NCBI GenBank assembly: GCA_023393165.1
Contig: JAEWMJ010000026.1
Coordinates: 1-58,777 of the forward strand
Origin: Bacillota bacterium
Lineage (GTDB): Bacteria; Bacillota; Clostridia; Christensenellales; Christensenellaceae
DNA: 58,777 bases
Direction of reading: 5' to 3'
The notes beneath the pieces are model-generated. The model made no database searches and was not told the DNA's origin. It worked only from the letters and a program-made list of their open reading frames with translations. Both the position numbers and the translations under genes were made by a program. Below are positions 41,317 through 49,253 of this stretch, piece by piece (position 1 is the stretch's first letter; each line of letters begins with the position of its first letter).

Positions 41317-42825
41317 TTAGCTAAGTGAGCCGCCTGTCGATAGAATCATCAGCGATTCTTCCGTGCATTCACTTCTGTCAATCTCTCCTCTGATCTGGCC
41401 GTGATACATGATGCATGTCCGGTCGCAAATCTTAATGATCTCCTGCGCCTCGCCCGAAGTAATAATGATTGCAACGCCCGATTTTGCAAGTTCCATTATG
41501 ATCCTGTATATCTCGTTTTTTGCTCCTACGTCAACGCCCTGTGTGGGATTGGAAAACATCAGTACGTCCGGTTTGGAGTTCAGCCATTTTGCCAGTACGA
41601 CTTTTTGTTGATTGCCCCCCGAAAGGCTGGTGATCAGATTATTGAGGTCAGCCACTTTGATCTGAAGGTCGGCCACGATATCTTTTGCCATTTTGGCCTC
41701 TTTTTTATGCACCAATGTGGTGCCCTGCCTGAATTGATCGATCGTTGCAAGCGTAATATTCTCGACAACGGACAGATCTTTTACGATGCCGTTTTCTTTC
41801 CTGTTGGCGGGCACGTATCCCACTTTCAATTTCTTCGCACGTTCCGGGCTTTTAATTTTTATGACCTTGTTTTCTTTTTTTATTGTGCCCGAAGAGGGTT
41901 TTAAATCGCCGAACAGGCAGCGCGCGAGTTCCGTTCTGCCGTCGCCCAAAAGTCCTGTAAATCCCAAAATTTCTCCCCTGTGCAGTTTGAAAGATACATT
42001 GTGTATATGATTCGGAATATTGAGGTTTTCCACTTCCAAAATCGCATCGCCTATTTCATGCTCCTGGTAAACATCCACTGAGAGCACGTCTCTTCCGACC
42101 ATATACCGGGCAAGGTCCTCTACTTTTATCGTTCCGCTTTCACTTTGGATATCGCCGTCGATTACTTTTTCACCGTTCCTGAGTACGGTAAACCTGTCGC
42201 AGATTTCGACAACTTCGCCGAGTTTATGGGATATAAATATAAGCGTCACCCCTTTGGATTTCAGAGTGCGCATGATTTCAAAAACATTCTTGATTTCAAC
42301 CGAGGTCAGCGAAGTGGTGGGTTCATCCATTATAATGATCTTTGCATCCCTCAGCAGCGCCTTCGCAATTTCAATTATCTGTTTATACGACGCGTCAAGA
42401 TCCCGCACCATTGCCCGCGGATCTATCCTGATATGCATATGATCAAAGACTTCGTTTGTCTTTTTGATCATTTCTTTCGCGTTCAGCCTTCCGAATTTGT
42501 TTTTCAATTCATATCCCAGAAACAGGTTTTCATATACCATCAGGTCGTTTACCACGTTTAATTCCTGATGAATAAAAGCAATCCCTAAGGCCTGGGATTC
42601 GCTGGGATTATGAATATGCACTTTTTCTCCGTTTATTTCAATAGTTCCTTTGTCATAATCGATAACCGCGCCCAAGATATTCATGAGAGTTGTTTTGCCC
42701 GCTCCGTTTTCGCCCAGCAGCGCATGAATTTCGCCTTTTTGAAACTCCACGCTTACGTTTTTCAAAACCTGGACGCCGCTGTAACTCTTGTAGATATCAG
42801 TCATTTTCAGCACGCATTCTGACAT
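41317..42825 (-). CDS. Ribose-type ABC transporter duplex ATPase (RbsA family)
   Basis: A 502-aa duplex ATPase. Domain 1 has Walker A GENGAGKTT at about residue 36 and Walker B IMDEPTT at about 163. Domain 2 has a weak Walker A (GLLGDGRTE), a normal LSGGNQQKVV signature and a Walker B in which Asp-Glu is Ser-Asn (LMFSNPTQGVDVG). One site is therefore probably inactive, as in the other RbsA here (21400-22926). The start is ATG 42825 with AGGAGG; an ATG 33 bases upstream has no better site. It energises the permease and binding protein of this operon. Confidence 0.93.
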   Translation of the reverse strand: MSECVLKMTDIYKSYSGVQVLKNVSVEFQKGEIHALLGENGAGKTTLMNILGAVIDYDKGTIEINGEKVHIHNPSESQALGIAFIHQELNVVNDLMVYENLFLGYELKNKFGRLNAKEMIKKTNEVFDHMHIRIDPRAMVRDLDASYKQIIEIAKALLRDAKIIIMDEPTTSLTSVEIKNVFEIMRTLKSKGVTLIFISHKLGEVVEICDRFTVLRNGEKVIDGDIQSESGTIKVEDLARYMVGRDVLSVDVYQEHEIGDAILEVENLNIPNHIHNVSFKLHRGEILGFTGLLGDGRTELARCLFGDLKPSSGTIKKENKVIKIKSPERAKKLKVGYVPANRKENGIVKDLSVVENITLATIDQFRQGTTLVHKKEAKMAKDIVADLQIKVADLNNLITSLSGGNQQKVVLAKWLNSKPDVLMFSNPTQGVDVGAKNEIYRIIMELAKSGVAIIITSGEAQEIIKICDRTCIMYHGQIRGEIDRSECTEESLMILSTGGSLS

Positions 42826-42852
42826 CTTCTTCCTCCTTATTCCCGCATTGTT

Positions 42853-42886
42853 GGCCAAGACCTGGAAAATTTTCCGGATCTTGGCC
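42853..42886 (-). other. Strong intercistronic hairpin after the second binding-protein gene
   Basis: GGCCAAGACCTGGAAAA (42853-42869) pairs with TTTTCCGGATCTTGGCC (42870-42886), 17 bases per arm with one mismatch and one G-U. No U-tract follows on the minus strand. As at 23979-24012 it lies between binding-protein and ATPase/permease genes and probably sets their relative output. Confidence 0.75.
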
Positions 42887-42931
42887 CAAACAATTTAGTA
42901 TTCGTTTAACACAGCTGCAAACAGCCTGATA

Positions 42932-43948
42932 TCAATAGGGCGAATTCTCGTCCAGATATTCCTGAACGTTTGAAGCATCAACCGTCTTGGAAGGGATGAT
43001 CGTTTCAGCGGCTACTTCTTCGCCATTCAATACTTTTTGCGCCATGTCAACACAGTCTTTGATCATCAAAGGCGAATAAAGCTGACTGGAAAGAGCCATA
43101 TCGGGATGATCCAGCATTTTCTGGAACCAAACCTGAGCGCCGCCGCCGCCCGTCATTACTTTAATATCCGTTCTCTTTGCTTCGTCAATAGCCTGCAGCA
43201 AGCCAACATCCAGTTCGTCGTCGATCGAATAGATGCCGTCAATCTGCGGATTGGCCGTCAAAACGTCGGTCATGGTTGTCAGCGCAGCTTCCGGGGAAGC
43301 GTTCTCAGAACCATACTCGCCTATGATTTCGATATCCGGCGCGATTTCAGCTATTCTATCTTTGAATCCCTGGATGCGCTCTCCGTTTACAGCGTCGCCG
43401 TAGGAGGGAACGCCGCAGATAACAACTTTACCTTTGCCGCCCAGTTTTTCGTTAATATAGTCGGCTCCGATAACGCCCATGGAATAATTGTCGCCTGCCA
43501 GATAATAGGTGGGTTTTGCAGGGTTGATCGTTCTGTCAAAGTTGATCAGGGGAATGCCTGCATCCATTACTTTCTGCGCGGCAACCGCCAGTTCGTCGTT
43601 GTGCGGGAAAAGGATAATGACTTTGCATCCCAATCCAATTAATTCATCGATCTGGTTTGCCTGTTCGTTTGTGTTTTCAGACGCAACCAGTTTGTAATTA
43701 AGGCCTAATTCGTCCGCCCTTTGTTTTGCAAAATATTGTACGGCAGCTACCCAGCCGGTGGGCGCTTTGGGTACGGATATGCCGACCAATCCGTCGGCTC
43801 CTGCAGCGGCAGATTCAGATGCGGGGGCTTCCTCGGATGCCGGCGCAGGCGCACTGCTGGATTCGGCCGGAGTCGGCTGATTCGCACAGCTTGCAAGCAT
43901 CATAACAGAAAGTAATACACAAAGAAGAACAATAATCGTTTTTTTCAT
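42932..43948 (-). CDS. Sugar ABC transporter substrate-binding lipoprotein
   Basis: A 338-aa exported binding protein. Signal with lipobox LASC (Cys near 21), then a Pro/Ala/Ser/Glu linker to about 55. The periplasmic-binding fold follows: VGISVPKAPTGWVAAV at about 56, IDELIGLGCKVIILFP at about 97, and GIYSIDDELDVGLLQA at about 241. It delivers ligand to the RbsC/RbsA pair. The start is ATG 43948 with GGAGG. It is the first gene of the operon, about 170 bases downstream of a promoter with AraC-type boxes. A rare ketose, polyol or pentose is the likely ligand. Confidence 0.92.
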   Translation of the reverse strand: MKKTIIVLLCVLLSVMMLASCANQPTPAESSSAPAPASEEAPASESAAAGADGLVGISVPKAPTGWVAAVQYFAKQRADELGLNYKLVASENTNEQANQIDELIGLGCKVIILFPHNDELAVAAQKVMDAGIPLINFDRTINPAKPTYYLAGDNYSMGVIGADYINEKLGGKGKVVICGVPSYGDAVNGERIQGFKDRIAEIAPDIEIIGEYGSENASPEAALTTMTDVLTANPQIDGIYSIDDELDVGLLQAIDEAKRTDIKVMTGGGGAQVWFQKMLDHPDMALSSQLYSPLMIKDCVDMAQKVLNGEEVAAETIIPSKTVDASNVQEYLDENSPY

Positions 43949-43974
43949 GTTTATTTCCTCCACGATTTTATTAT

Positions 43975-43998
43975 ATTTTGCCTAATATTAAGCAAAAT
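43975..43998. promoter_or_regulatory. Inverted repeat in the leader of the second sugar operon
   Basis: ATTTTGC (43975-43981), ten bases, GCAAAAT (43992-43998). It lies 27-50 bases before the binding-protein start and well downstream of the predicted transcription start, so it could be a second operator or an RNA hairpin. Confidence 0.45.
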
Positions 43999-44124
43999 TG
44001 AATATAAAAATATTTTCAATTTAAGCCCTGTAATTCTGTCTGAATGATATGGATTGTTTTAATAACGGTTTTTAACGTGAAACTGTGATGAATAACTTTT
44101 AGTTCGTTATTAATGTTTACGACT

Positions 44125-44196
44125 AGTTTACATCTGCAAAACTATTATGTCTTTATCAATAATTCACTTTTAGTTGTCCATTATTCATTTATACGG
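44125..44196 (-). promoter_or_regulatory. AraC-activated promoter of the transporter-epimerase operon
   Basis: Minus strand: box 1 TGAATAATGGACAA, box 2 TGAATTATTGATAA 21 bases on, -35 AAGACA (44148-44153) overlapping box 2, 17-base spacer, -10 TAAACT (44125-44130). Same architecture and same -10/-35 as 39251-39322. The regulator gene (44414-45265) ends about 220 bases upstream. Confidence 0.85.
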
Positions 44197-44413
44197 ATTA
44201 ATTTAAAATAAAATATAAAAAGTATATATATTGTTTATGATAACTATTTTATTACTTATTTCTACTATTTGCAAGCATTTTATATGAATTGTTATCTTTA
44301 CAGCCCACCGAAAATAAAGATACAACAATAAATGATAAACAGTGGTTTCTTTTAATCGGAAAGAAAGAATATGAATGGGCATGATTTGATTCTGTTTTAA
44401 ATATCTTCTGGTT
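44197..44413. other. A/T-rich gap downstream of the AraC gene
   Basis: No gene, terminator or repeat that I would defend; about 70 percent A/T. Confidence 0.4.
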
Positions 44414-45265
44414 TCAAACCACATCATAATTGTCTTCATTTTTGAACATATCCTGAATAACCGCACCGCGTTCGCTTAATTTCGCCTTGTATTGCCCCGG
44501 TGTGCATTTCATAATTTGTTTAAATATCCTGTTGAAATTATGTATGCTGTTAAAGCCCACCATTAAGCTTATTTGCTGAAAAGTATAATCCGACATTTCT
44601 ATCAGTTCGCAGGCGCGCTCTATCCTGACCATTTTTAAATAATCCATAATTGTAAAACCGGTACCGCGTTTAAAAATTCCACAGATATAATTTTTGTTAT
44701 ACTTAAGGTTATTCGCGATGCTATCCAGATTCACATTGGATTCATAATTGTCTTTTACATATTTGGCAATTTTCCTGCACGCCTCAGGCCAAAGCGATTC
44801 GTTGATCCCCGTAATGAGCTGGGGCCCTTCTTCCTCTGCCGCCGGCATCATTTTTAGCAGAATGATATATAAGTAAGATTCAATGATTTCCTTATTGTTA
44901 GCGCCTGTATTTTTAAGCTCGTTTGAAATTAATTTAAACAAGTAGACGATCTGTTCGGATGCCTGTCCTGTTTTTTCCATCATCATAATATTGTCTTTAA
45001 AAGCAGAATCCGTAATATCAAATTTAATGTCAATCATTCTGATCATGTTTTCATGGTTTTTTTGCATGGAGTGTTCTTCGTCCGGCATAACAATGAGATA
45101 TAAGTTTTCTCCAACGTTTATAATTTCATTTTCCACAATAAATTGGCATTTGCCAGCAACAATATAAAATATCTGACAGCAATTATGTTTATGCGCTTTA
45201 ATGCCCCAGTTGTTTATGTACTTTGTACTCGCCGCCCAAAGCACATTCAAATTAATATTTGCCAT
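44414..45265 (-). CDS. AraC family transcriptional regulator with cupin-like sensor
   Basis: A 283-aa regulator. Residues about 20-70 form a cupin-like beta-barrel start (HKHNCCQIFYIVAGKCQFIV, VMPDEEHSM). About 180-280 hold the two helix-turn-helix units of AraC proteins: DSIANNLKYNKNYICGIFKR and QQISLMVGFNSIHNFNRIFK, the latter followed by CTPGQYK. The start is ATG 45265 with GGGG upstream. Its gene precedes the transporter operon in the same direction, and tandem boxes of AraC type with 21-bp spacing are found at that promoter and at the dehydrogenase operon, making it the probable activator of both. Confidence 0.92.
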   Translation of the reverse strand: MANINLNVLWAASTKYINNWGIKAHKHNCCQIFYIVAGKCQFIVENEIINVGENLYLIVMPDEEHSMQKNHENMIRMIDIKFDITDSAFKDNIMMMEKTGQASEQIVYLFKLISNELKNTGANNKEIIESYLYIILLKMMPAAEEEGPQLITGINESLWPEACRKIAKYVKDNYESNVNLDSIANNLKYNKNYICGIFKRGTGFTIMDYLKMVRIERACELIEMSDYTFQQISLMVGFNSIHNFNRIFKQIMKCTPGQYKAKLSERGAVIQDMFKNEDNYDVV

Positions 45266-45376
45266 ATGAATACCCCATTGAAATTAAATTCATTGTAGTA
45301 TATATATAATTTCATTGCAACCTGATATTCTTTTATTATACGCTGGTTATCATCCTTTTTATATTTCCGGACAAAA

Positions 45377-45394
45377 AAAGGGGTATCCCCCTTT
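45377..45394 (-). terminator. Intrinsic terminator of the beta-propeller gene
   Basis: Minus strand AAAGGGG and CCCCTTT around a 4-base loop, followed by more U (about eight in all). It begins about 33 bases after the stop at 45427. Confidence 0.75.
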
Positions 45395-45426
45395 AGATCA
45401 TGTCATACCGATATTGCCGTTAACCA

Positions 45427-46947
45427 TCAAATAAAAACCGGACGGTATTTTGCCGGTATAAACGGAAGAACCTTCGGCATATATTCCATTAAAACACCGT
45501 AATTTTGTCTGACGATATTTCTGGCTCTCCATAGGCCGCAATAGTCTTTATTAAAATTCAGACGTCCGCGGTTTATATTCCCAATATCGCCCGCTTTCCA
45601 AACTTCACAGCCCTGAAACGGATTTGCCGTTCCAATATAAAGGCTATAGCCGTCCGGATACAGTATTCTGCCGCCATAATTGCTCGGATTGTCGAGCCCG
45701 TTCAAAAAGACAGGTGTGAAATGAACCCCATCATCAGATATATACAAATCGAATCCAACCGGATACCTGATTACCCTCAATATTTCCACTACGCTTCTGT
45801 ATATTTCTATTAATAAATTCGTTATTTCCTCGCCTATCAGTCCAATTAAAGCAGCCCTGTTTGCCAGCAGGGTGGTCAGGATCACTTCCATGTTGCTGGA
45901 ATCGTCAAACGTACTGACCAGCAGTCTGCCCTGGTATTCCTGTATCTGCCAGGCATACACATTGAAGGGATTGTTGAAGCCCGATCCCAGCCCTGAACGG
46001 CTTCTTAATTCGGAATTTGAATCGCCGAAAGGTATCAACGGATTGCCTCCCACTATCAGCTCCCAGTTGTCGCGCCTGTCGATCCTTATGATATCGCAGC
46101 CCATTGGAATCAGCCATGCCAATGGCAGCTGCTTTGTGCCGCTTACATAAAGGTAATCCTTAAACACGCCTATACTTAAGGAGTACTTGTTGGCAGGATC
46201 ACCAAACCCTTTATCGACTATCAGCGTCCAGTCATTCATTGCCGGTTCCGTTCCATTGGTTCTCCAAACCTGGACCCCGTCCGGATTGCTTGTGGCAACA
46301 TATATCCTTTTGTTGAAGACGGCCATATTGCTTATTGCGCCCATTGGATTCATAGAGGGGTCAAAGCCCGGCGCATTCTTGTTTATAACGCTCTCCCAGG
46401 GGTAAAATTCCGGATCCGGGCTGCGGTACAACAATGCATCTGTGCTTGAAGCCAGCTCATTTACAGTAGCCACATACAGCTGCCCATTATGTGATATCAT
46501 TGCCCTTGAGGAAGTCCCCTCCAAGCTGCCCGGCAATACAAACCAATTAACGCCGTTTGTGGTTTTTAATATTTTCGCACTTTCCCCGAAGACCGCAGCA
46601 TAAAGGCACGGGCTGCCGCCAAAAGGCGTATGCCTGATCATAAACCTGAAGCCGAAAATACCTGATCCGGGCGGAGCCTTATAAACGCGTTCCCACGGAA
46701 GCCTTTCATCCTTCCTGTATCTCCATATTTCACCCAGGTTATCCACAGGATCAGGAGTAATCAGATCCGGCGTCTGAATCCCGGGGTTGATCGCCGCAAT
46801 AATATTGAGCAGTATATTTCTCCCTGTGCCCACATAAATAAAATCTCCCAGGCTGCTCATGGACCAGGCGTAGTTGTTTTGCCTTGCATTATTATGATTT
46901 CTATAGTCAAACCCATTCACCGGAGTCAAATCACGGAATGTTTGCAT
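45427..46947 (-). CDS. Uncharacterised beta-propeller-like protein
   Basis: A 506-aa protein built of repeated beta strands of the form FIYVGTGR, LYAAVFGESAKILKTTNG, LYVATVNELASS, IYVATSNPDGVQVWRTNG, LYVSGTK and LYIGTANPFQGCEVWKAGD, spaced through the whole chain. This points to a beta-propeller of about six or seven blades. There is no signal peptide or membrane segment, apart from a hydrophobic helix-like insert at about 365-395 (LLANRAALIGLIGEEI). The start is ATG 46947 with AAAGGAGG. Not recognised as an enzyme. A second propeller protein lacking a signal lies at 47594-49006, so the two may share a role. Export without a signal, as for spore-coat or lysis-released proteins, is possible but not shown. 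Confidence 0.7.
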   Translation of the reverse strand: MQTFRDLTPVNGFDYRNHNNARQNNYAWSMSSLGDFIYVGTGRNILLNIIAAINPGIQTPDLITPDPVDNLGEIWRYRKDERLPWERVYKAPPGSGIFGFRFMIRHTPFGGSPCLYAAVFGESAKILKTTNGVNWFVLPGSLEGTSSRAMISHNGQLYVATVNELASSTDALLYRSPDPEFYPWESVINKNAPGFDPSMNPMGAISNMAVFNKRIYVATSNPDGVQVWRTNGTEPAMNDWTLIVDKGFGDPANKYSLSIGVFKDYLYVSGTKQLPLAWLIPMGCDIIRIDRRDNWELIVGGNPLIPFGDSNSELRSRSGLGSGFNNPFNVYAWQIQEYQGRLLVSTFDDSSNMEVILTTLLANRAALIGLIGEEITNLLIEIYRSVVEILRVIRYPVGFDLYISDDGVHFTPVFLNGLDNPSNYGGRILYPDGYSLYIGTANPFQGCEVWKAGDIGNINRGRLNFNKDYCGLWRARNIVRQNYGVLMEYMPKVLPFIPAKYRPVFI

Positions 46948-47123
46948 TTTATTCCCTCCTTTAAGTTTTACTTTTTCACTTATAATATATTTTTACAGGG
47001 AAAATATTGTTACATAATGAATAATAATGACGAATAATAGTATCTCCGGGGTTTCCATTTTTTCACCTGTCGAATTTAACAAATGCTTTTCTGCAGACCA
47101 GACAAAAAGATGGTATAATCTGA
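46948..47123. other. Divergent promoter region between the beta-propeller gene and a small gene pair
   Basis: TGGTATAAT at 47111-47119 is an extended -10 pointing right, only a few bases before an ATG at 47125. No other structure recognised. Confidence 0.35.
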
Positions 47124-47285
47124 TATGAGAATCGAAAGAAACTAATCAATGGCGGTCAACCCGTTTATACGCGCGATTTTAAAAGTCTTTTCCTATTGGG
47201 AACCGATACTGAAATAAACTACCGGATTGACCGGATGATTGACAATATATGGCATCCTATTTATATAAGAGAGGTGCAGAAATAA
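47124..47285 (+). pseudogene. Small gene upstream of the Cys-rich protein, apparently frameshifted
   Basis: An open frame with no start codon reads LINGGQPVYTRDFKSLFLLG, then TDTEINYRIDRMIDNIWHPI, and stops at TAA 47283-47285, which overlaps the next ATG as TAATG. The overlap and composition say it is a real gene. An ATG at 47125 is in the wrong frame; one base added in the run GAAAGAAAC would join MRIERK to LINGGQ and give a 52-aa protein. So either a frameshift has killed it, the base is missing by error, or initiation is unusual. Family not recognised. Confidence 0.5.
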
Positions 47286-47497
47286 TGGATGATTTTTTAA
47301 TTCAAAATACAACAAGAGAACAGCGGATAGAAATTGTAAGAAGATCGCTTGGATGTGAAGGAGAAAGCTGCGAAAATTGTTCTTCCTGCGGCGTTTATGG
47401 AGCAGGCGATCCCTTTGATATGTATCAACCCTATATAGGCGGTGAAAAAGAAATTTCAGAAATCAACCAGGAATTCAAAACATCCTATATTAAATAA
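47285..47497 (+). CDS. Small Cys-rich conserved-looking protein
   Basis: A 70-aa cytoplasmic protein with a C-x4-C-x2-C-x2-C cluster at about residues 23-34 (CEGESCENCSSCGVYGAGDP). Four close Cys residues suggest a zinc or iron-sulfur site. The N-terminus TTREQRIEIVRRSLGC is helical. The start is ATG 47285 with AGAGGTG, overlapping the stop of the preceding frame; an upstream ATG at 47249 is inside that gene and is rejected. Function unknown; I believe similar short proteins occur in other clostridia, but cannot name a family. Confidence 0.7.
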   Translation: MDDFLIQNTTREQRIEIVRRSLGCEGESCENCSSCGVYGAGDPFDMYQPYIGGEKEISEINQEFKTSYIK

Positions 47498-47593
47498 AAA
47501 ACAGGCTGAAATCCTTCAGCCCTTTTACAGGAACAAATAATACAATAAATCATAAAAAGTGATTTGACCTGGTATTACATCTGCAGTTATGAA

Positions 47594-49006
47594 TCATGGA
47601 ACAATTTCAAAAACAGTTCCCTGATTATATGCAGTCACATTCATGGAGCCGAAAACCCCTAGATACAGCCTGGTCTGATCCATATTCGTTCCCAGGCCCA
47701 CAAAAAGAGCCGGAACGGACCCAAAATCATAATCTATTTCAATAATGCTGAAATCGTTCAGTTTACAATCAGCTCTTGGCCTGGTATAAGCTAAAACCCC
47801 TCTGGCCGGGGATTGAGATTTTCCTTTCCGGGCAAGATCGGTAAACACAACGCTTCCCGATAAATCGGGAATTTCATCGCCCATATACGGCTTAACTCCC
47901 GTAAGCGCGGTTGCTTCAAACTTATCGGGCCGGGGGTCCTTATGAAAATAACAGGCCAGAGGAGCAAGGCGCTGCACTGAGGTTTTTACCGCTTCATTGT
48001 AATAAGCGATCGTTTTTTCATCCAAATCCTTTGCAAAGCAGCCTTTTATGATCGCGGATGGAAAATCACCTTCCCACCCCCGCCAACCAAAGTTGATAAA
48101 TCCATTCATGTCAAGCCCGTTTTTCATCAAAGGTGCCCGGGTCAGCCTTGTAACCGGTATTGGTTTATAATTAACGAATGAAAAAATCGACTCTACCAGA
48201 TCCTGTCCGACGTTTCCAATATACTTGGCATACCGGTCATAAACCCTTTGAAATGAAATCCCCGATATATTCCGAACCCCTTTGGCAATTACCGTAAGCG
48301 TTTCCTGAACAGGTTCCGGGAGTTCGTCAAAACGTGTGGCTGCGGGCGGATTATCTGCAAATGTATCCTTATCGACATCAATTTCGATTATCTTGCCGGC
48401 GATCTCCATATCTTCCTGGCTTAAGTCAAACGGATCATAACCCGACCCGCCATCTCCGGTTGTTAAAACAAGTTTTCCTGTTTCAGGTGAGAAGTTCAGG
48501 CTGTTAAAACCGTTATGATTATTAAACGGCCTCCTTAAGTTCAGCAATGTCCGCCGCTTCCGAACCTGGCCATTTGAATGCATCATCCACTCTTCAACCG
48601 TATCAATATGATCATATTTATTTTCTCTGTTTGTCCACTTCAGATTCAGGGTTCCGGGATTGCACGGATCAGGTTTGAAAGATCCGGAAAGAGCGCCCGG
48701 ACCTTGCGTTCCGGCTTTCGAATAATGAATATAAAACCGCCCGTTATAATAAAAATTGGGATGAAACGCCAGCCCCAGAAATCCCCGTTCATCATATCCG
48801 CCGCCACCGCCCAGTTTTATGATTTGCGGGCGGATATCCAAAAAAGTCTCCAGAACTGCATTTCCTGTGTAAAAAATCTCTCCCACCTGGGTTGCAATAA
48901 ATAATCTTTCGATTGAATCGCCCGGAAGTATGGCTGTTTTCAAAACAGTGGGTAAATTTATCTTGCCGACAATCGGCCGTAAACTGGCTTTGACTTTTTT
49001 CAACAA
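47594..49006 (-). CDS. Glucose/sorbosone dehydrogenase-like beta-propeller protein
   Basis: A 470-aa protein resembling the PQQ-dependent soluble glucose dehydrogenase / L-sorbosone dehydrogenase fold: RLFIATQVGEIFY near 32, GFLGLAFHPNFYYNGRFYIHY at about 75-95, a NHNGFNSLNFSPETGKLVLTTGDGG stretch at about 163-187 where the family has its catalytic His, and GVRNISGISFQR at about 243. It lacks a signal peptide, unlike most members, and quinone-binding residues cannot be confirmed by eye. The start is a TTG at 49006 with GGGAGGG. It may be a catalytic or a structural propeller. Convergent with the Cys-rich gene. Confidence 0.75.
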   Translation of the reverse strand: MLKKVKASLRPIVGKINLPTVLKTAILPGDSIERLFIATQVGEIFYTGNAVLETFLDIRPQIIKLGGGGGYDERGFLGLAFHPNFYYNGRFYIHYSKAGTQGPGALSGSFKPDPCNPGTLNLKWTNRENKYDHIDTVEEWMMHSNGQVRKRRTLLNLRRPFNNHNGFNSLNFSPETGKLVLTTGDGGSGYDPFDLSQEDMEIAGKIIEIDVDKDTFADNPPAATRFDELPEPVQETLTVIAKGVRNISGISFQRVYDRYAKYIGNVGQDLVESIFSFVNYKPIPVTRLTRAPLMKNGLDMNGFINFGWRGWEGDFPSAIIKGCFAKDLDEKTIAYYNEAVKTSVQRLAPLACYFHKDPRPDKFEATALTGVKPYMGDEIPDLSGSVVFTDLARKGKSQSPARGVLAYTRPRADCKLNDFSIIEIDYDFGSVPALFVGLGTNMDQTRLYLGVFGSMNVTAYNQGTVFEIVP

Positions 49007-49253
49007 ACTTTACCCTCCCTCTCGCTATTCTTTTATAAGAGAATATGATAAAAACTGTCCTATTAGTACCAAGCCGCGCGGAAACATGATGCTATATTGC
49101 ACCTTTTTCCATACCATATTAAAGAAATCCAGGGCCGGTCGTTGTGAATATGCGGAAAACCACCGATTTATAATGTATGTGAAGCAAAATCTATCATTTC
49201 ATGTTAATATGATAAATTAGATAGTATATATTTTATATCAATGAAGGGTAAAC

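Noticed and set aside
47111..47127. TGGTATAAT as a promoter giving a leaderless transcript starting at ATG 47125
   Set aside because: The ATG is out of frame with the coding stretch, so the box alone does not show leaderless expression; kept only as a weak note.
49007..49080. Sporulation sigma-E/K promoters upstream of the two propeller genes and the 53003 gene
   Set aside because: Only partial -10 matches (CATATTCT, CATATTGT) with wrong or doubtful spacing to -35; not strong enough to list.
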